From Planctomycetia bacterium (lineage in GTDB: Bacteria; Planctomycetota; Planctomycetia; Gemmatales; Gemmataceae), in assembly GCA_005799265.1 (NCBI GenBank), contig SYHD01000113.1, positions 1 to 47,885 on the forward strand: a stretch of DNA of 47,885 nt. The letters run 5' to 3'. The position numbers and the translations under genes were made by a program. Of this stretch, positions 34,796 to 42,930 are shown in pieces (position 1 is the stretch's first letter; every line of letters starts with the position of its first letter). Under the pieces are notes generated by a model that was given only the letters and a program-made list of their open reading frames with translations, did not search any database and was not told where the DNA came from.

Positions 34796-35030
34796 AGGAT
34801 TGTCTAGAGCCTTGTTCGTTTGCTCGGCCGTAGTGGTCGGTGCGATAGCCGATGAAGTTATTCGCTTGGAGATGTTCATGCACGTCGGTCCGTGTGCGCT
34901 CTTTGCTCTTCGTCGCAGCCTAACCCCTACGTACACACTGACAGGAAACCAAGGTATTCGGATCACGGCCGCCTCTGTAATTCATCAGGCCTGGTTCGCG
35001 TTCCAACCGACTGCCAAGGTAAAAACTCCC

Positions 35031-36752
35031 ATGTACAAACGACTCAGTATCTGTAACGTGGTCCTACTCGCCTCTGCTGCCATCGCCTGTAGCCAGGAAC
35101 GTCCCTTGGGAACTCGACTCACGCCGCAGCCGTATCAGACGGGCCGTTCGGTCGTCATGGCCAAGAACGGCATGGTCGCGACCAGCCAGACGCTGGCGAC
35201 GCAAATCGGGCTGGATGTACTGCGCAAAGGCGGCACGGCCGTGGACGCCGCCATCGCCGCCAATGCCGCCCTGGGGTTGATGGAGCCGATGTCGTGCGGC
35301 ATCGGCGGCGATCTGTTCGCCATCGTCTGGGACAACAAGTCGCAGAAGTTGTACGGTCTCAACGCCAGCGGCCGTTCGCCCTACAGGGCGACGCGCGATT
35401 ACCTCAAGGCGCACAAGCTGAAAGAGATTCCCACCTACGGCCCGCTATCCTGGTCAGTGCCAGGCTGCGTTTCGGGATGGGACGAATTGCACAGGAAGTT
35501 CGGCAAGTTGCCGTTCAGAGACATTCTCGCTGCGACGATCGAGTACGCCAACGACGGCTTCCCGGTTACGGAGGTGATAGCCGGTTCATGGGCCAAATCC
35601 AAGACGCCGTTGAGCAAGTCGCCCGACGCCTTCGCGACCTATTTCCCCGACGGCAAGGCGCCCAAGGCCGGCGACGTGTTCAAGAACCCGAACCTGGGCC
35701 GCGTGTACAAGGCGATCGCCGACGACGGACCACAGGTCTTTTACAAGGGCGGCGTGGCCAAGAAGATCGTCGCTTATTCAGCCAAGGTGGACGGCCTATT
35801 CACGATGAAGGACTTCGCCGATCACACGTCCACATGGGTCGAGCCGGTGAGCACGACCTACCGCGGCTACCAGGTCTGGGAGTTGCCGCCGCCGGGGCAG
35901 GGGATCGCGGTTTTGCAGATGCTCAACATCCTGTCGAGCTACAACCTCAAGAAGATGGGGCCGCAGTCGGCGGATTACTGGCACGTGTTCGTGGAGGCCA
36001 AGAAGCTCGCGTACGCCGACCGGGCCCGCTTCTACGCCGACCCCGATTTCGTCAAGCTGCCGACCGCTGAATTGATCTCGATGGCTTACGCCGACAAACG
36101 CCGCAAGCTGATCGACATGGACAAGGCTCGCACCGACCATCCCGCCGGCGATCCGAAGCTGGCGACCAGCGACACGATTTATCTGACGGTGGTGGACAAG
36201 GATCGCAACTGCGTGTCGTTCATCCAGTCGAACTACCACGGCTTCGGCAGCCATCACGTGCCCGGCGATCTCGGCTTCGCTCTGCAGAACCGCGGCAACC
36301 TGTTCGCCCTCGATGACAAGCACCTCAATCGCCTGGAGCCGCACAAACGACCGTTTCACACAATCATCCCCGCCATGGTGACCAAGGACGACAAACCGTA
36401 TCTGGTCTTCGGCGTCATGGGAGGCGACTATCAGGTGCAAGGCCACGCACAAGTGCTTATCAATATGCTCGACTTTGGCATGAACGTGCAAGAAGCCGGC
36501 GAGGCCCCACGCATCGAGCACATCGGTTCGCCGACGCCCACCGGTAAACCCGGCGACCCCAAAGGCGGCACGATCAAAGCCGAACGCGGCATCCCGACGG
36601 CGGTTCTGCGCGACCTGGAGCGGCGCGGCCACCAGGTCAATGTCGAAGGCACCAATGGCGGCGGCTATCAAGCGATCCTCATCGACCCGCGCACCGGCAT
36701 GCTGCACGGCGGCTCGGAGGCGCGTAAAGACGGCTGTGCCGCGGGATATTAG
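35031..36752 (+). CDS. Gamma-glutamyltransferase family protein
   Basis: N-terminal-nucleophile hydrolase of 573 aa that transfers or hydrolyses gamma-glutamyl groups, for example of glutathione; YwrD-like type. The precursor would cleave itself before Thr382 in LATSDTIYLTVVD. Other blocks fit: MVATSQTLATQIGLDVLRKG, DAAIAANAALGLMEPMSCGI, GIGGDLFAIVW, PPPGQGIAVLQMLN, SFIQSNYHGFGS, LGFALQNRGNLF and GVMGGDYQVQGHAQVL. The start peptide (ICNVVLLASAAIACSQE) has Cys20 in a weak lipobox, so it could be a lipoprotein. The frame is open upstream to about 34800, but that part has no resemblance to the family. It is separate from the WD40 array. Confidence 0.88.
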   Translation: MYKRLSICNVVLLASAAIACSQERPLGTRLTPQPYQTGRSVVMAKNGMVATSQTLATQIGLDVLRKGGTAVDAAIAANAALGLMEPMSCGIGGDLFAIVWDNKSQKLYGLNASGRSPYRATRDYLKAHKLKEIPTYGPLSWSVPGCVSGWDELHRKFGKLPFRDILAATIEYANDGFPVTEVIAGSWAKSKTPLSKSPDAFATYFPDGKAPKAGDVFKNPNLGRVYKAIADDGPQVFYKGGVAKKIVAYSAKVDGLFTMKDFADHTSTWVEPVSTTYRGYQVWELPPPGQGIAVLQMLNILSSYNLKKMGPQSADYWHVFVEAKKLAYADRARFYADPDFVKLPTAELISMAYADKRRKLIDMDKARTDHPAGDPKLATSDTIYLTVVDKDRNCVSFIQSNYHGFGSHHVPGDLGFALQNRGNLFALDDKHLNRLEPHKRPFHTIIPAMVTKDDKPYLVFGVMGGDYQVQGHAQVLINMLDFGMNVQEAGEAPRIEHIGSPTPTGKPGDPKGGTIKAERGIPTAVLRDLERRGHQVNVEGTNGGGYQAILIDPRTGMLHGGSEARKDGCAAGY

Positions 36753-36771
36753 CGGCATGCGGAGGAATCCC

Positions 36772-37497
36772 ATGTTTGGCAGATTCATCACCTTCTTGCG
36801 TCGTCTCGTTCCTGCGTCGTCCAAGCCCAAGGCGGCGCAGGAAACCCCTTCGTCGAAGGAGCGCCGCGTATGGGTTCGCTACGCCGTCCGAGCGGAGGTG
36901 AAGGCGCGGCTCGCTTCCAGGAAAACGGGAAAACTCCTCGCCGCTGTTCTGCGTGACGTCTCGGCCGGCGGCGCGTGCCTGCTCGTGGACGAACCGCTCA
37001 AGGTCGGTCAATCGGTATCCGTGGAGTGGTACAACGACGCCTACAGCAAGCTCACGTTGGCCGTGCGCATCGTGCGCGTCGCGGCCGCAGGCGACGGGCA
37101 CTGGTCGCTCGGCTGCGCCTTCAGTCAGGAACTCGAGGCCGAGGAGCTGGCGAGCCTGGAAACGCAAAAGGTCCAGGCGGCGCCGGAAGACCAACGTGAG
37201 TGGGTCCGCTATCCGTCGACCCACCGGGCCAGCTTTCGCCTCCACGCCGATTCGGCAAGCGAATATCAACCCTCGCGCGTCGTCAATATCTCTGCGCACG
37301 GAATGCGCCTCGTGGTCGAAAGGCCCCTCGCAGCGAATACGCTCCTGAGCGTGAACCTCCTCGACAAGGACGGCCGCAAAGTCTGCTTGATCGTGGCACG
37401 CGTGATACATTCGATGCTTCTGCTGGCGAGCAAGCACGTTGTTGGCTGCCATTTCGTGCGCGAGTTGAGCGACGCGGAGCTGGAATTGCTGGTGTAG
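36772..37497 (+). CDS. Tandem PilZ domain protein (c-di-GMP binding)
   Basis: A 241 aa protein with two PilZ domains, which bind cyclic di-GMP. Domain 1 has the RxxxR motif in ERRVWVRYAVR and DxSxxG in RDVSAGGACLL. Domain 2 has RxxxR in QREWVRYPS and NxSxxG in VVNISAHGMRLV. All consensus residues for ligand binding seem present in both. The N-terminus (FGRFITFLRRLVPASSKPK) is basic and may lie at the membrane. GGAGG 6 bases before the ATG at 36772 selects this start over the ATG at 36757. It follows the gamma-glutamyltransferase by 19 bases and may be co-transcribed, though no functional link is known. Confidence 0.87.
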   Translation: MFGRFITFLRRLVPASSKPKAAQETPSSKERRVWVRYAVRAEVKARLASRKTGKLLAAVLRDVSAGGACLLVDEPLKVGQSVSVEWYNDAYSKLTLAVRIVRVAAAGDGHWSLGCAFSQELEAEELASLETQKVQAAPEDQREWVRYPSTHRASFRLHADSASEYQPSRVVNISAHGMRLVVERPLAANTLLSVNLLDKDGRKVCLIVARVIHSMLLLASKHVVGCHFVRELSDAELELLV

Positions 37498-37879
37498 CGT
37501 GGGTGCGCATGTTGGCGCGCTCCACGTCGAGTTCCAGGGACTCCTCGGCGCCATTCGATTCACGCCGGTGTCGCAGCTTGAAAGAGGCGCTCCCTTGGTC
37601 GTGGTTTGTTGGCATAGATTCAGCGTTCAAGCCTTAATGCCGGCCCAGGAGCGAGGGTGACGAAATGCGAAGATCGGAGTGCATGGTACCTGTCAGCAGT
37701 ACCAACTCGGCGCGGTAAATGTTACAACAAGCGTCTCCCCCTCTCCCGCTGTACTCGCCTGAATACGGGGAAGAAGAGAGAAAGACGAAAACACCGATCG
37801 CACTTGCAGTCATCCTGGAAACGCGCATAATGAACTCGTCGGACCATCGCCCAATTCTCATACCACGCGGACATGGCGC
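37498..37879. other. Intergenic region, 382 bases
   Basis: No gene is supported. It holds a small inverted repeat, TGGTAC and GTACCA, around 37684-37703 and, at 37734-37790, a CTCCCCCTCTCCCGC segment followed by GAGAGAAAG, which looks like a worn copy of the CCCTCTCC repeat. A poor Shine-Dalgarno region precedes the kinase ATG at 37880. Confidence 0.4.
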
Positions 37880-39085
37880 ATGGCTGACAAACCCTGCTTG
37901 CTCGTGGTCGATGACGAGCCTGACCTTGTGCAGAGCGTGTCGGATCTCCTGCGCTGGGACTATCGTGTTCTCGGCGCGACGCGTGCCAGCGAAGGGCTGG
38001 CGCTCATGGACAGAGAGCGCGTCCACATCGTCATGAGCGATCAACGCATGCCGGAGATGACGGGCGTCGAAATGCTGCGCCGCGTTCGTGCATCCCACCC
38101 CGACGCCGTACGGCTGCTCTTCACTGCCTATTCCGACATGGACGCAGTCATCGACGCCATCAATCAAGGCAACGTCTATCGCTACATCTCCAAGCCGTGG
38201 GAAGTCGAGGAACTGAAAGCCACGCTCAGGCAAGCGTACGCCTACTATCAGCTTCAGGAAGAACGGCGCACGCTCCTGCTGGAATTGCAGGCGAAGAATG
38301 TGATGTTGATGAAAGTGAACACCGACTTGCTTCGCGCCAACGAATTGAAGAAGGCGTTCATCAAGGTCGCGAGCCACGAGCTGCGCACGCCATTGACGAT
38401 CTTGCTGGGCCTGTCCGAACATGCGGTGCGAATGCTGAAGCCGCAGCCTGAGCTGCACGCGCTTGCGGACAAGGTTCGCCTGGCCGGCAATCGGTTGAGC
38501 GAGCGCGTCGATCAGATGGTGAAAATGTTGCTGGCCGAGCAATTTGAGCGCACCCTGAACCCCCAGGATGTCGCCGCGGCTGAGCTGATTCGCACTGCCG
38601 CCGCCGAGATCGGCCAGTTCGTGGCGATGAGGCAACAGAAGTTGGACGTGGTGCTGCCGGACGATCTCGGCACGATACACGTCGAGCCGGACAAGATCCG
38701 CGACAGCCTGGTGCAGTTGCTCGTCAACGCCGTCAAGTTCACGCCGAACGGCGGTACGATCCGCCTGGCGGCCAATCGGCTCCCCTCTCTTTCTGGGAGA
38801 GGGGCTGGGGGTGAGGGCGGGGCCAAACTGCGCATCACGGTCACGGACACGGGTATGGGCATCGACGCCGCCAGTTTGCCGCGCATATTCGAGCCATTCT
38901 TCACCGGCTTCGACGTGTCGCGCCATTCGTCGGGAACATTCGAGTACGACAAGCGCGGCCTCGGGCTGGGTCTGAGCATGGCGAAGACGTTCGTGGAGAT
39001 GCACGGCGGCACGCTGACGGTCGCGAGCGCGCTCGGCAAGGGGACGACGTTCACGATGGAGTTGCCGTTGCCGCTTGCGGCTTAG
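37880..39085 (+). CDS. Hybrid REC-histidine kinase with an in-frame palindromic repeat
   Basis: Cytoplasmic signalling protein of 401 aa. An N-terminal receiver domain has Asp12-13 acid pocket residues (VVDDEP), phospho-acceptor Asp54 (VMSDQRMPEM) and Lys105 (YISKPWE). A helical linker (residues 115-155) leads to the HisKA dimerisation domain with His166 (VASHELRTPL), then the ATPase domain with Asn283 (LLVNAVKFTPNGG), DTGMGI and GLGLGLSMAK. All key residues are present, so it should be active. Residues 301-313, LPSLSGRGAGGEG, do not belong to the family: they are encoded by a dispersed repeat inserted in frame in a loop of the ATPase domain. The order receiver-then-kinase suggests it is controlled by an upstream kinase. 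No cognate partner gene is nearby. Confidence 0.88.
   Translation: MADKPCLLVVDDEPDLVQSVSDLLRWDYRVLGATRASEGLALMDRERVHIVMSDQRMPEMTGVEMLRRVRASHPDAVRLLFTAYSDMDAVIDAINQGNVYRYISKPWEVEELKATLRQAYAYYQLQEERRTLLLELQAKNVMLMKVNTDLLRANELKKAFIKVASHELRTPLTILLGLSEHAVRMLKPQPELHALADKVRLAGNRLSERVDQMVKMLLAEQFERTLNPQDVAAAELIRTAAAEIGQFVAMRQQKLDVVLPDDLGTIHVEPDKIRDSLVQLLVNAVKFTPNGGTIRLAANRLPSLSGRGAGGEGGAKLRITVTDTGMGIDAASLPRIFEPFFTGFDVSRHSSGTFEYDKRGLGLGLSMAKTFVEMHGGTLTVASALGKGTTFTMELPLPLAA
38780..38817 (+). repeat. Dispersed GC-rich repeat inserted in the kinase gene
   Basis: Imperfect palindrome with CTCCCCTCTCT... and ...GGGAGAGGGG followed by CTGGGGGTGAGGG. The length, a multiple of three (about 39 bases), keeps the reading frame. 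The same repeat occurs at 40759 and, inverted, at 40824. Confidence 0.85.
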
Positions 39086-39115
39086 CGCTTTTACCAGATA
39101 TCCCGAATCGATCGC

Positions 39116-39144
39116 TTTACTGATTGAATCAGATCCGGTAGAAT
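39116..39144 (+). promoter_or_regulatory. Promoter of the toxin-antitoxin pair
   Basis: TTTACT (39116-39121) and TAGAAT (39139-39144) are 17 bases apart, 35 bases before the antitoxin ATG. The spacer holds a perfect palindrome (separate entry). Confidence 0.5.
39120..39132. promoter_or_regulatory. Probable autoregulatory operator of the toxin-antitoxin pair
   Basis: CTGATTGAATCAG is a perfect 6-base inverted repeat around a central G and lies in the spacer of the promoter. Such palindromes are where antitoxins or toxin-antitoxin complexes bind to repress their own operon. Binding here is an inference from position. Confidence 0.5.
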
Positions 39145-39178
39145 TCAGCCGTTCACGACCTGAATGGAGAACACGATC

Positions 39179-39400
39179 ATGACACGCATTCTGCTCGACG
39201 CGAAATTGGCGCGGCAATTGAAGACCTCATCCGAGTCGATGGAGCTTTGCGATCCTGATGGCGACGTTGTCGGGCATTTTACCCCCGTCAAAAAGCCTAA
39301 GATTGCGATTCCGTTTTCCGAAGAAGAGCTCAAGAGATCCAAGCAAAAGTCAGGTGGTCGTCCCTTGGCGGATATCCTTGCTGATTTGGAGAAATCATGA
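39179..39400 (+). CDS. Putative antitoxin of a type II toxin-antitoxin pair
   Basis: A small protein of 73 aa. The N-terminal half (ILLDAKLARQLKTSSESMEL...DGDVVGHFTPV) resembles planctomycete-type small antitoxins, and the C-terminal half (IPFSEEELKRSKQKSGGRPL...LADLEKS) is the charged region that usually wraps around the toxin. No classic DNA-binding motif is certain. GGAGA 8 bases before the ATG at 39179 decides the start over one at 39164. Its stop overlaps the start of the next gene by four bases (ATGA), which couples their translation, as is normal for such pairs. It has its own promoter and palindrome upstream. Confidence 0.7.
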   Translation: MTRILLDAKLARQLKTSSESMELCDPDGDVVGHFTPVKKPKIAIPFSEEELKRSKQKSGGRPLADILADLEKS

Positions 39401-39675
39401 AATGGACCGTCCTTTGGAAGCCAGACTCCGAAGGCGACCTGGCCGATCTATGGGTGGATTCGGACGAAAAGCCCGCGATTACGGCCGCTGCAAATCGCAT
39501 CGACGTTCAACTGCGCAGAGATCCTCTCAACACGGGCGAATCCCGCGAGGTGGAACAAGATCGCGTCTATTTCGACCCACCCTTGGGTGTTTTGTTTACC
39601 GTCGATGAGCTGGATCGGAAGGTTTTCGTGGAACGTGTGTGGCGCATTCCATCGGATGAACAAGACGAAAATTGA
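39397..39675 (+). CDS. RelE/ParE-like toxin
   Basis: A 92 aa protein that fits the RelE/ParE superfamily in size and in its pattern: an N-terminal strand with WTVLWKPDSEGDLADLWVDS, a helix (AITAAANRIDVQLRRDP), then strands ending in LFTVDELDRKVFVERVWRIP. These proteins act as mRNA endonucleases or gyrase poisons; which of these applies cannot be told. The overlapping antitoxin gene lies directly upstream. The gene ends 21 bases before the end of the helicase gene on the other strand. Confidence 0.75.
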   Translation: MKWTVLWKPDSEGDLADLWVDSDEKPAITAAANRIDVQLRRDPLNTGESREVEQDRVYFDPPLGVLFTVDELDRKVFVERVWRIPSDEQDEN

Positions 39676-39695
39676 TTCGTGCATGAGCGCGCAGC

Positions 39696-41798
39696 CTAAT
39701 CGACCTCCACTCCATCCACGAACCGCCTGCACTTCGGCAATCCCTCCAAGAATCGCCGTCCATATTGCTTCGTCATCATGCGCGGGTCGAGAATCACGAC
39801 TATGCCCGTGTCCGATTTCGTGCGGATCAAGCGGCCGAAACCTTGCTTGAGTTTCAAGATTGCCTGCGGCAATGAGTATTCAACGAACGCTTGCCCGCCG
39901 CGTTTCTCGATCGCCTCGCCGCGCGCTTCTACGAGTGGGCGGTCCGGCGGCACGAACGGCAGCTTGGTGATGATGACGTTCGACAGCGCCTCGCCTTGCA
40001 CATCGACGCCTTGCCAGAAGCTATCGACACCGAACAGGACCGCGCCTTCCATGGTGCGGAACGCTTCGAGCATGCGATTGGCCGGCACGCCGTCGCTTTG
40101 GCTGATGAGCGTCAAGCCCTGCGAGGCGAGCCAATCGCGCAGATAGTTCGCGGTTCGCTGCATCGTCTGATTGCTCGTGAACAGGACGAATGCCCTCCCC
40201 TTGGAGCGCATAACGTACTCCTGGATCTTCACGCAGCACGCTTCCTCAAAGGCGCGGGCGTCGGCGGTCGGGTCGGGCATCTGGCGAAGCAGATGTAGCT
40301 CGGCCTGTTTTTGATAGTCGAACGGGCTGCCGAGTTGCAGCGCCGGATCTTCCGGAGGGAAACCGTAGCGTTCCTTGAAAAAGTCGAAGCCGTGCACTCC
40401 GCCGACGCTGAGCGTGGCACTCGTGAGGATGACACTGGGAATGCGCTTGAATATCTGTTCGCGGAAAATCGGGCCGACCTCGATCGGGGCGCTGGCGAGT
40501 TGCAGCTTGTCGCCGCGTTCGCCGCTGCCTTCGATCCAGTAGACTTGATCGGGCAGGTCTTGCTTGAGCCAGGCCTGGACGCTGGTCGCGATGTCGATGC
40601 AGCGTGTCGAGGCTGATTCGTATTCGATCTTCTCCTCGTCGGATTTGATGCCGTCAGCGATGCGGTCGAGCAGTTGCGAAAGTTTGACGAACGCCGCGGA
40701 GAGGATGTCGGTGACGATGGCCGGCTCGCGAATACGGAGTGAGTCGCCGCCGCGCCTTTCCCCCCTCTCCCTCTGGGAAAGGGGCTGGGGGTGAGGGGAT
40801 GTGCGTGACGCCGTGCCCTGCCTGCCCTCACCCCCGGCCCCTCTCCCAGAAGGAAAGGTGAGGAGATGCCGTCGCCGCCAGTCGAGGATGCTGTTGAAGA
40901 ACTGATGCACGATCGCGCGCGTCGTGTGGACCTGCACCCAATCGGTTGCCTCACCGTGAAGCGTCAAGAGGCCGACGGCTTTGCCCCGGCGCTCGTGATA
41001 GAGTCGGTTGAGCAGATAGTCCGCCTGGCCGCGCGTGATCGACAGACCCATGTGCTCGGCGGCGACGTCTTCGAGCGTATGGGCCTCGTCGAAAATGACC
41101 GCCTGATACTTGGGCAAGATGCCGACTTCGGGATTCATCGCACGCAAGGCGAGGTCGGAGAAGAAGAGCGCGTGATTGACGATGAGGAGCTTCGCGTCCT
41201 GGATGTGGCGGCGGGCCTTGAAGTAAAAACACTCGTCATGTTCGGGACATTTCTTGCCCAGGCAATTGCCCGAATCGCTTTCGACGAGCTCCCACACTGC
41301 GGGCAGCGGTCGAAATTCGAGATCGCTGCGGCTGCCATCTTTCGTGTCCTCGGCCCAGGCAAGGATGTCATCGAGCTGCTGCATGGCGCCGGGTTCGGTC
41401 AACAAGGACAGGCTTCGTTCGTGTGCGACGCCGAGCCGACGCTTGCTGAGATAGTTGCCGCGCCCTTTGACCAGCATCGCGGTGAATTTCTCCGGCATCA
41501 CGGTTTGCAAAAATGGGATGTCCTTGCGGATGAGCTGTTCTTGCAGGCCGATCGTGTGCGTCGAGATGACGACGCGCCCCTCTTTGGACGCGCACGCAGC
41601 CTGGATGGCGGGAACGAGATAGGCGAAGCTCTTGCCGACGCCGGTCCCCGCCTCGACCATGAGGTGCTGCCGCGCCGCGAGCGCCTGCGCGACGGCGCCA
41701 GCCATCTGAAGTTGCTCAGGGCGGGACTCATAATTCGGCAGCCGGCCTGCGATGGCGCCATCGGGGCCTAAGATACTCTCGTGGGACATATCCTCCAT
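39696..41798 (-). CDS. DinG/YoaA-type ATP-dependent DNA helicase with an in-frame repeat insertion
   Basis: Superfamily 2 helicase of 700 aa from the XPD/DinG group. Walker A is EAGTGVGKSFAY (Lys56), the DEAH box is FDEAH (237-240), and the C-terminal motifs include SATLSVGG, LFTSNQTMQ and GVDSFWQGVD. Three cysteines of an iron-sulfur site are seen (Cys179, Cys184, Cys190: NCLGKKCPEHDEC); in DinG the first of four cysteines lies further upstream, and here NYLSKRR has Ser118 where a Cys might be expected. Residues about 313-349 (FPSGRGAGGEG ... SPHPQPLSQRERG) are encoded by two copies of a dispersed repeat in opposite orientation. They lie in a variable part before the second helicase domain, so activity may survive. 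The start at 41798 has no clear Shine-Dalgarno; 41789 is an alternative. Confidence 0.87.
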   Translation of the reverse strand: MEDMSHESILGPDGAIAGRLPNYESRPEQLQMAGAVAQALAARQHLMVEAGTGVGKSFAYLVPAIQAACASKEGRVVISTHTIGLQEQLIRKDIPFLQTVMPEKFTAMLVKGRGNYLSKRRLGVAHERSLSLLTEPGAMQQLDDILAWAEDTKDGSRSDLEFRPLPAVWELVESDSGNCLGKKCPEHDECFYFKARRHIQDAKLLIVNHALFFSDLALRAMNPEVGILPKYQAVIFDEAHTLEDVAAEHMGLSITRGQADYLLNRLYHERRGKAVGLLTLHGEATDWVQVHTTRAIVHQFFNSILDWRRRHLLTFPSGRGAGGEGRQGTASRTSPHPQPLSQRERGERRGGDSLRIREPAIVTDILSAAFVKLSQLLDRIADGIKSDEEKIEYESASTRCIDIATSVQAWLKQDLPDQVYWIEGSGERGDKLQLASAPIEVGPIFREQIFKRIPSVILTSATLSVGGVHGFDFFKERYGFPPEDPALQLGSPFDYQKQAELHLLRQMPDPTADARAFEEACCVKIQEYVMRSKGRAFVLFTSNQTMQRTANYLRDWLASQGLTLISQSDGVPANRMLEAFRTMEGAVLFGVDSFWQGVDVQGEALSNVIITKLPFVPPDRPLVEARGEAIEKRGGQAFVEYSLPQAILKLKQGFGRLIRTKSDTGIVVILDPRMMTKQYGRRFLEGLPKCRRFVDGVEVD
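40759..40863. repeat. Two inverted copies of the GC-rich repeat in the helicase gene
   Basis: Copy A, 40759-40798 (CCTCTCCCTCTGGGAAAGGG then CTGGGGGTGAGGGG), and copy B on the other strand, 40824-40863 (CCCTCACCCCCGGCCCCTCT...). They flank about 25 unrelated bases. Both are read through without a stop. Copy B encodes nearly the same peptide (PSGRGAGGEG) as the copy in the kinase gene. Confidence 0.87.
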
Positions 41799-41884
41799 TG
41801 TGTCGAAAACCGTCGGTCGGGGGAAGCCCGCTTACCGTTGAGCGCTCGCGTTGCAGCGTCGGCGCGTGCCCCGGAGTTGAAGCG

Positions 41885-42871
41885 ATGCGCATCTTCGTCT
41901 ACGAGTGCGTGACGGCCGGCGGTCTGGGCCGCGCGACGCCGCCGTCGCTGTTGCGGGAAGGCCATGCGATGCTCGCCGCCGTCGTCGAGGACATTCAGCG
42001 TATTCGAGGCGTGCAGGTTGTCACATTGATTGCCGAAGAACGTTCTTGCAAACTGGGTGACGATTGCCGCCGTGTTGCGTCGGGGCGCGAGGAGTTGCAG
42101 TTCGAGGAGATTGTCAAAGAATGCGAATGGACGCTCGTAATCGCCCCGGAGTTCGGCAATCTCCTGGCGGACCGTAGTCGGCGGGTCTTGAATGTCGGCG
42201 GGCGCTTGCTCGGCTCGAACCCAATTGCGATTCAACTTACGGGGGACAAGCTGGCGCTCGCGAAGTTCTGGCGTGCGCGGTGCACGCCGCATCCCTGGAC
42301 CGATTCACTGGACCAGGGCGACTTGACGCGTGTGCCGCCGCCATGGGTGCTCAAACCGAGGCAAGGGGCCGGCTCCCAGGCCACCTACTTGATTGAGGAC
42401 GTGATATCGACTGCCACGATCGCGCGAATGGACACCGAGGCATGGACTCGCGGTGATTTCATCGTGCAGCAATACGTCGTCGGCCAGGCCGTCAGCGTCG
42501 CGCTCCTGATTGGCAAGTCGCAGACGATCGCGCTGACGCCGGCCCGACAGCATCTCTCGACCGACGGCCGATTTCGCTACCTCGGCGGGTCGTTACCCTT
42601 ACCGTCGCGGCTTGCCGAGCGTGCCACGCGCGTTGCGTTGCAGGCGGTCGCGGGGATCGACGGATTGCAGGGCTACGTCGGCGTCGATCTCGTGCTCGGC
42701 GATGACGGGCAGGACTATGCCATCGAAATCAATCCACGTCTGACGACCTCGTACCTCGGACTTCGGCAAATGTGCGAGCAGAACCTCGCGGAGCTGATGC
42801 TGCATTGCGTGCGCGGCGAGAAAATAGCAACACCCGCGTGGCGCGCGGGTGAAATGCAGTTCGATGCGTAG
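41885..42871 (+). CDS. ATP-grasp enzyme (MfnD-like)
   Basis: A 328 aa ATP-grasp ligase, which joins a carboxylate to an amine or thiol at the cost of ATP. Seen: PPPWVLKPRQGAGSQATYLI, a phosphate-loop-like lysine with a glycine-rich stretch; DFIVQQYVVGQAVSVALL; and YVGVDLVLGDDGQDYAIEINPRLTTSY with the metal-binding Asp, Glu and Asn. The N-terminus MRIFVYECVTAGGLG resembles ATP-grasp proteins of the tyramine-glutamate ligase (MfnD) group, which act in methanofuran synthesis; planctomycetes have the methanofuran/methanopterin C1 route. This assignment is a guess from the N-terminus. GGAG 8 bases before the ATG fixes the start. It diverges from the helicase gene. Confidence 0.78.
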   Translation: MRIFVYECVTAGGLGRATPPSLLREGHAMLAAVVEDIQRIRGVQVVTLIAEERSCKLGDDCRRVASGREELQFEEIVKECEWTLVIAPEFGNLLADRSRRVLNVGGRLLGSNPIAIQLTGDKLALAKFWRARCTPHPWTDSLDQGDLTRVPPPWVLKPRQGAGSQATYLIEDVISTATIARMDTEAWTRGDFIVQQYVVGQAVSVALLIGKSQTIALTPARQHLSTDGRFRYLGGSLPLPSRLAERATRVALQAVAGIDGLQGYVGVDLVLGDDGQDYAIEINPRLTTSYLGLRQMCEQNLAELMLHCVRGEKIATPAWRAGEMQFDA

Positions 42872-42930
42872 CGTTCGCGTGAGCGCGCCAGTGTCTTGGC
42901 GGTTCGCTGCGTGCGCTAAACGGGGAAGGG

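Noticed and set aside
37734..37790. Possible further copy of the CCCTCTCC repeat before the kinase gene
   Set aside because: Only the left part and a GAGAGAAAG remain; it is too worn to list as a repeat.
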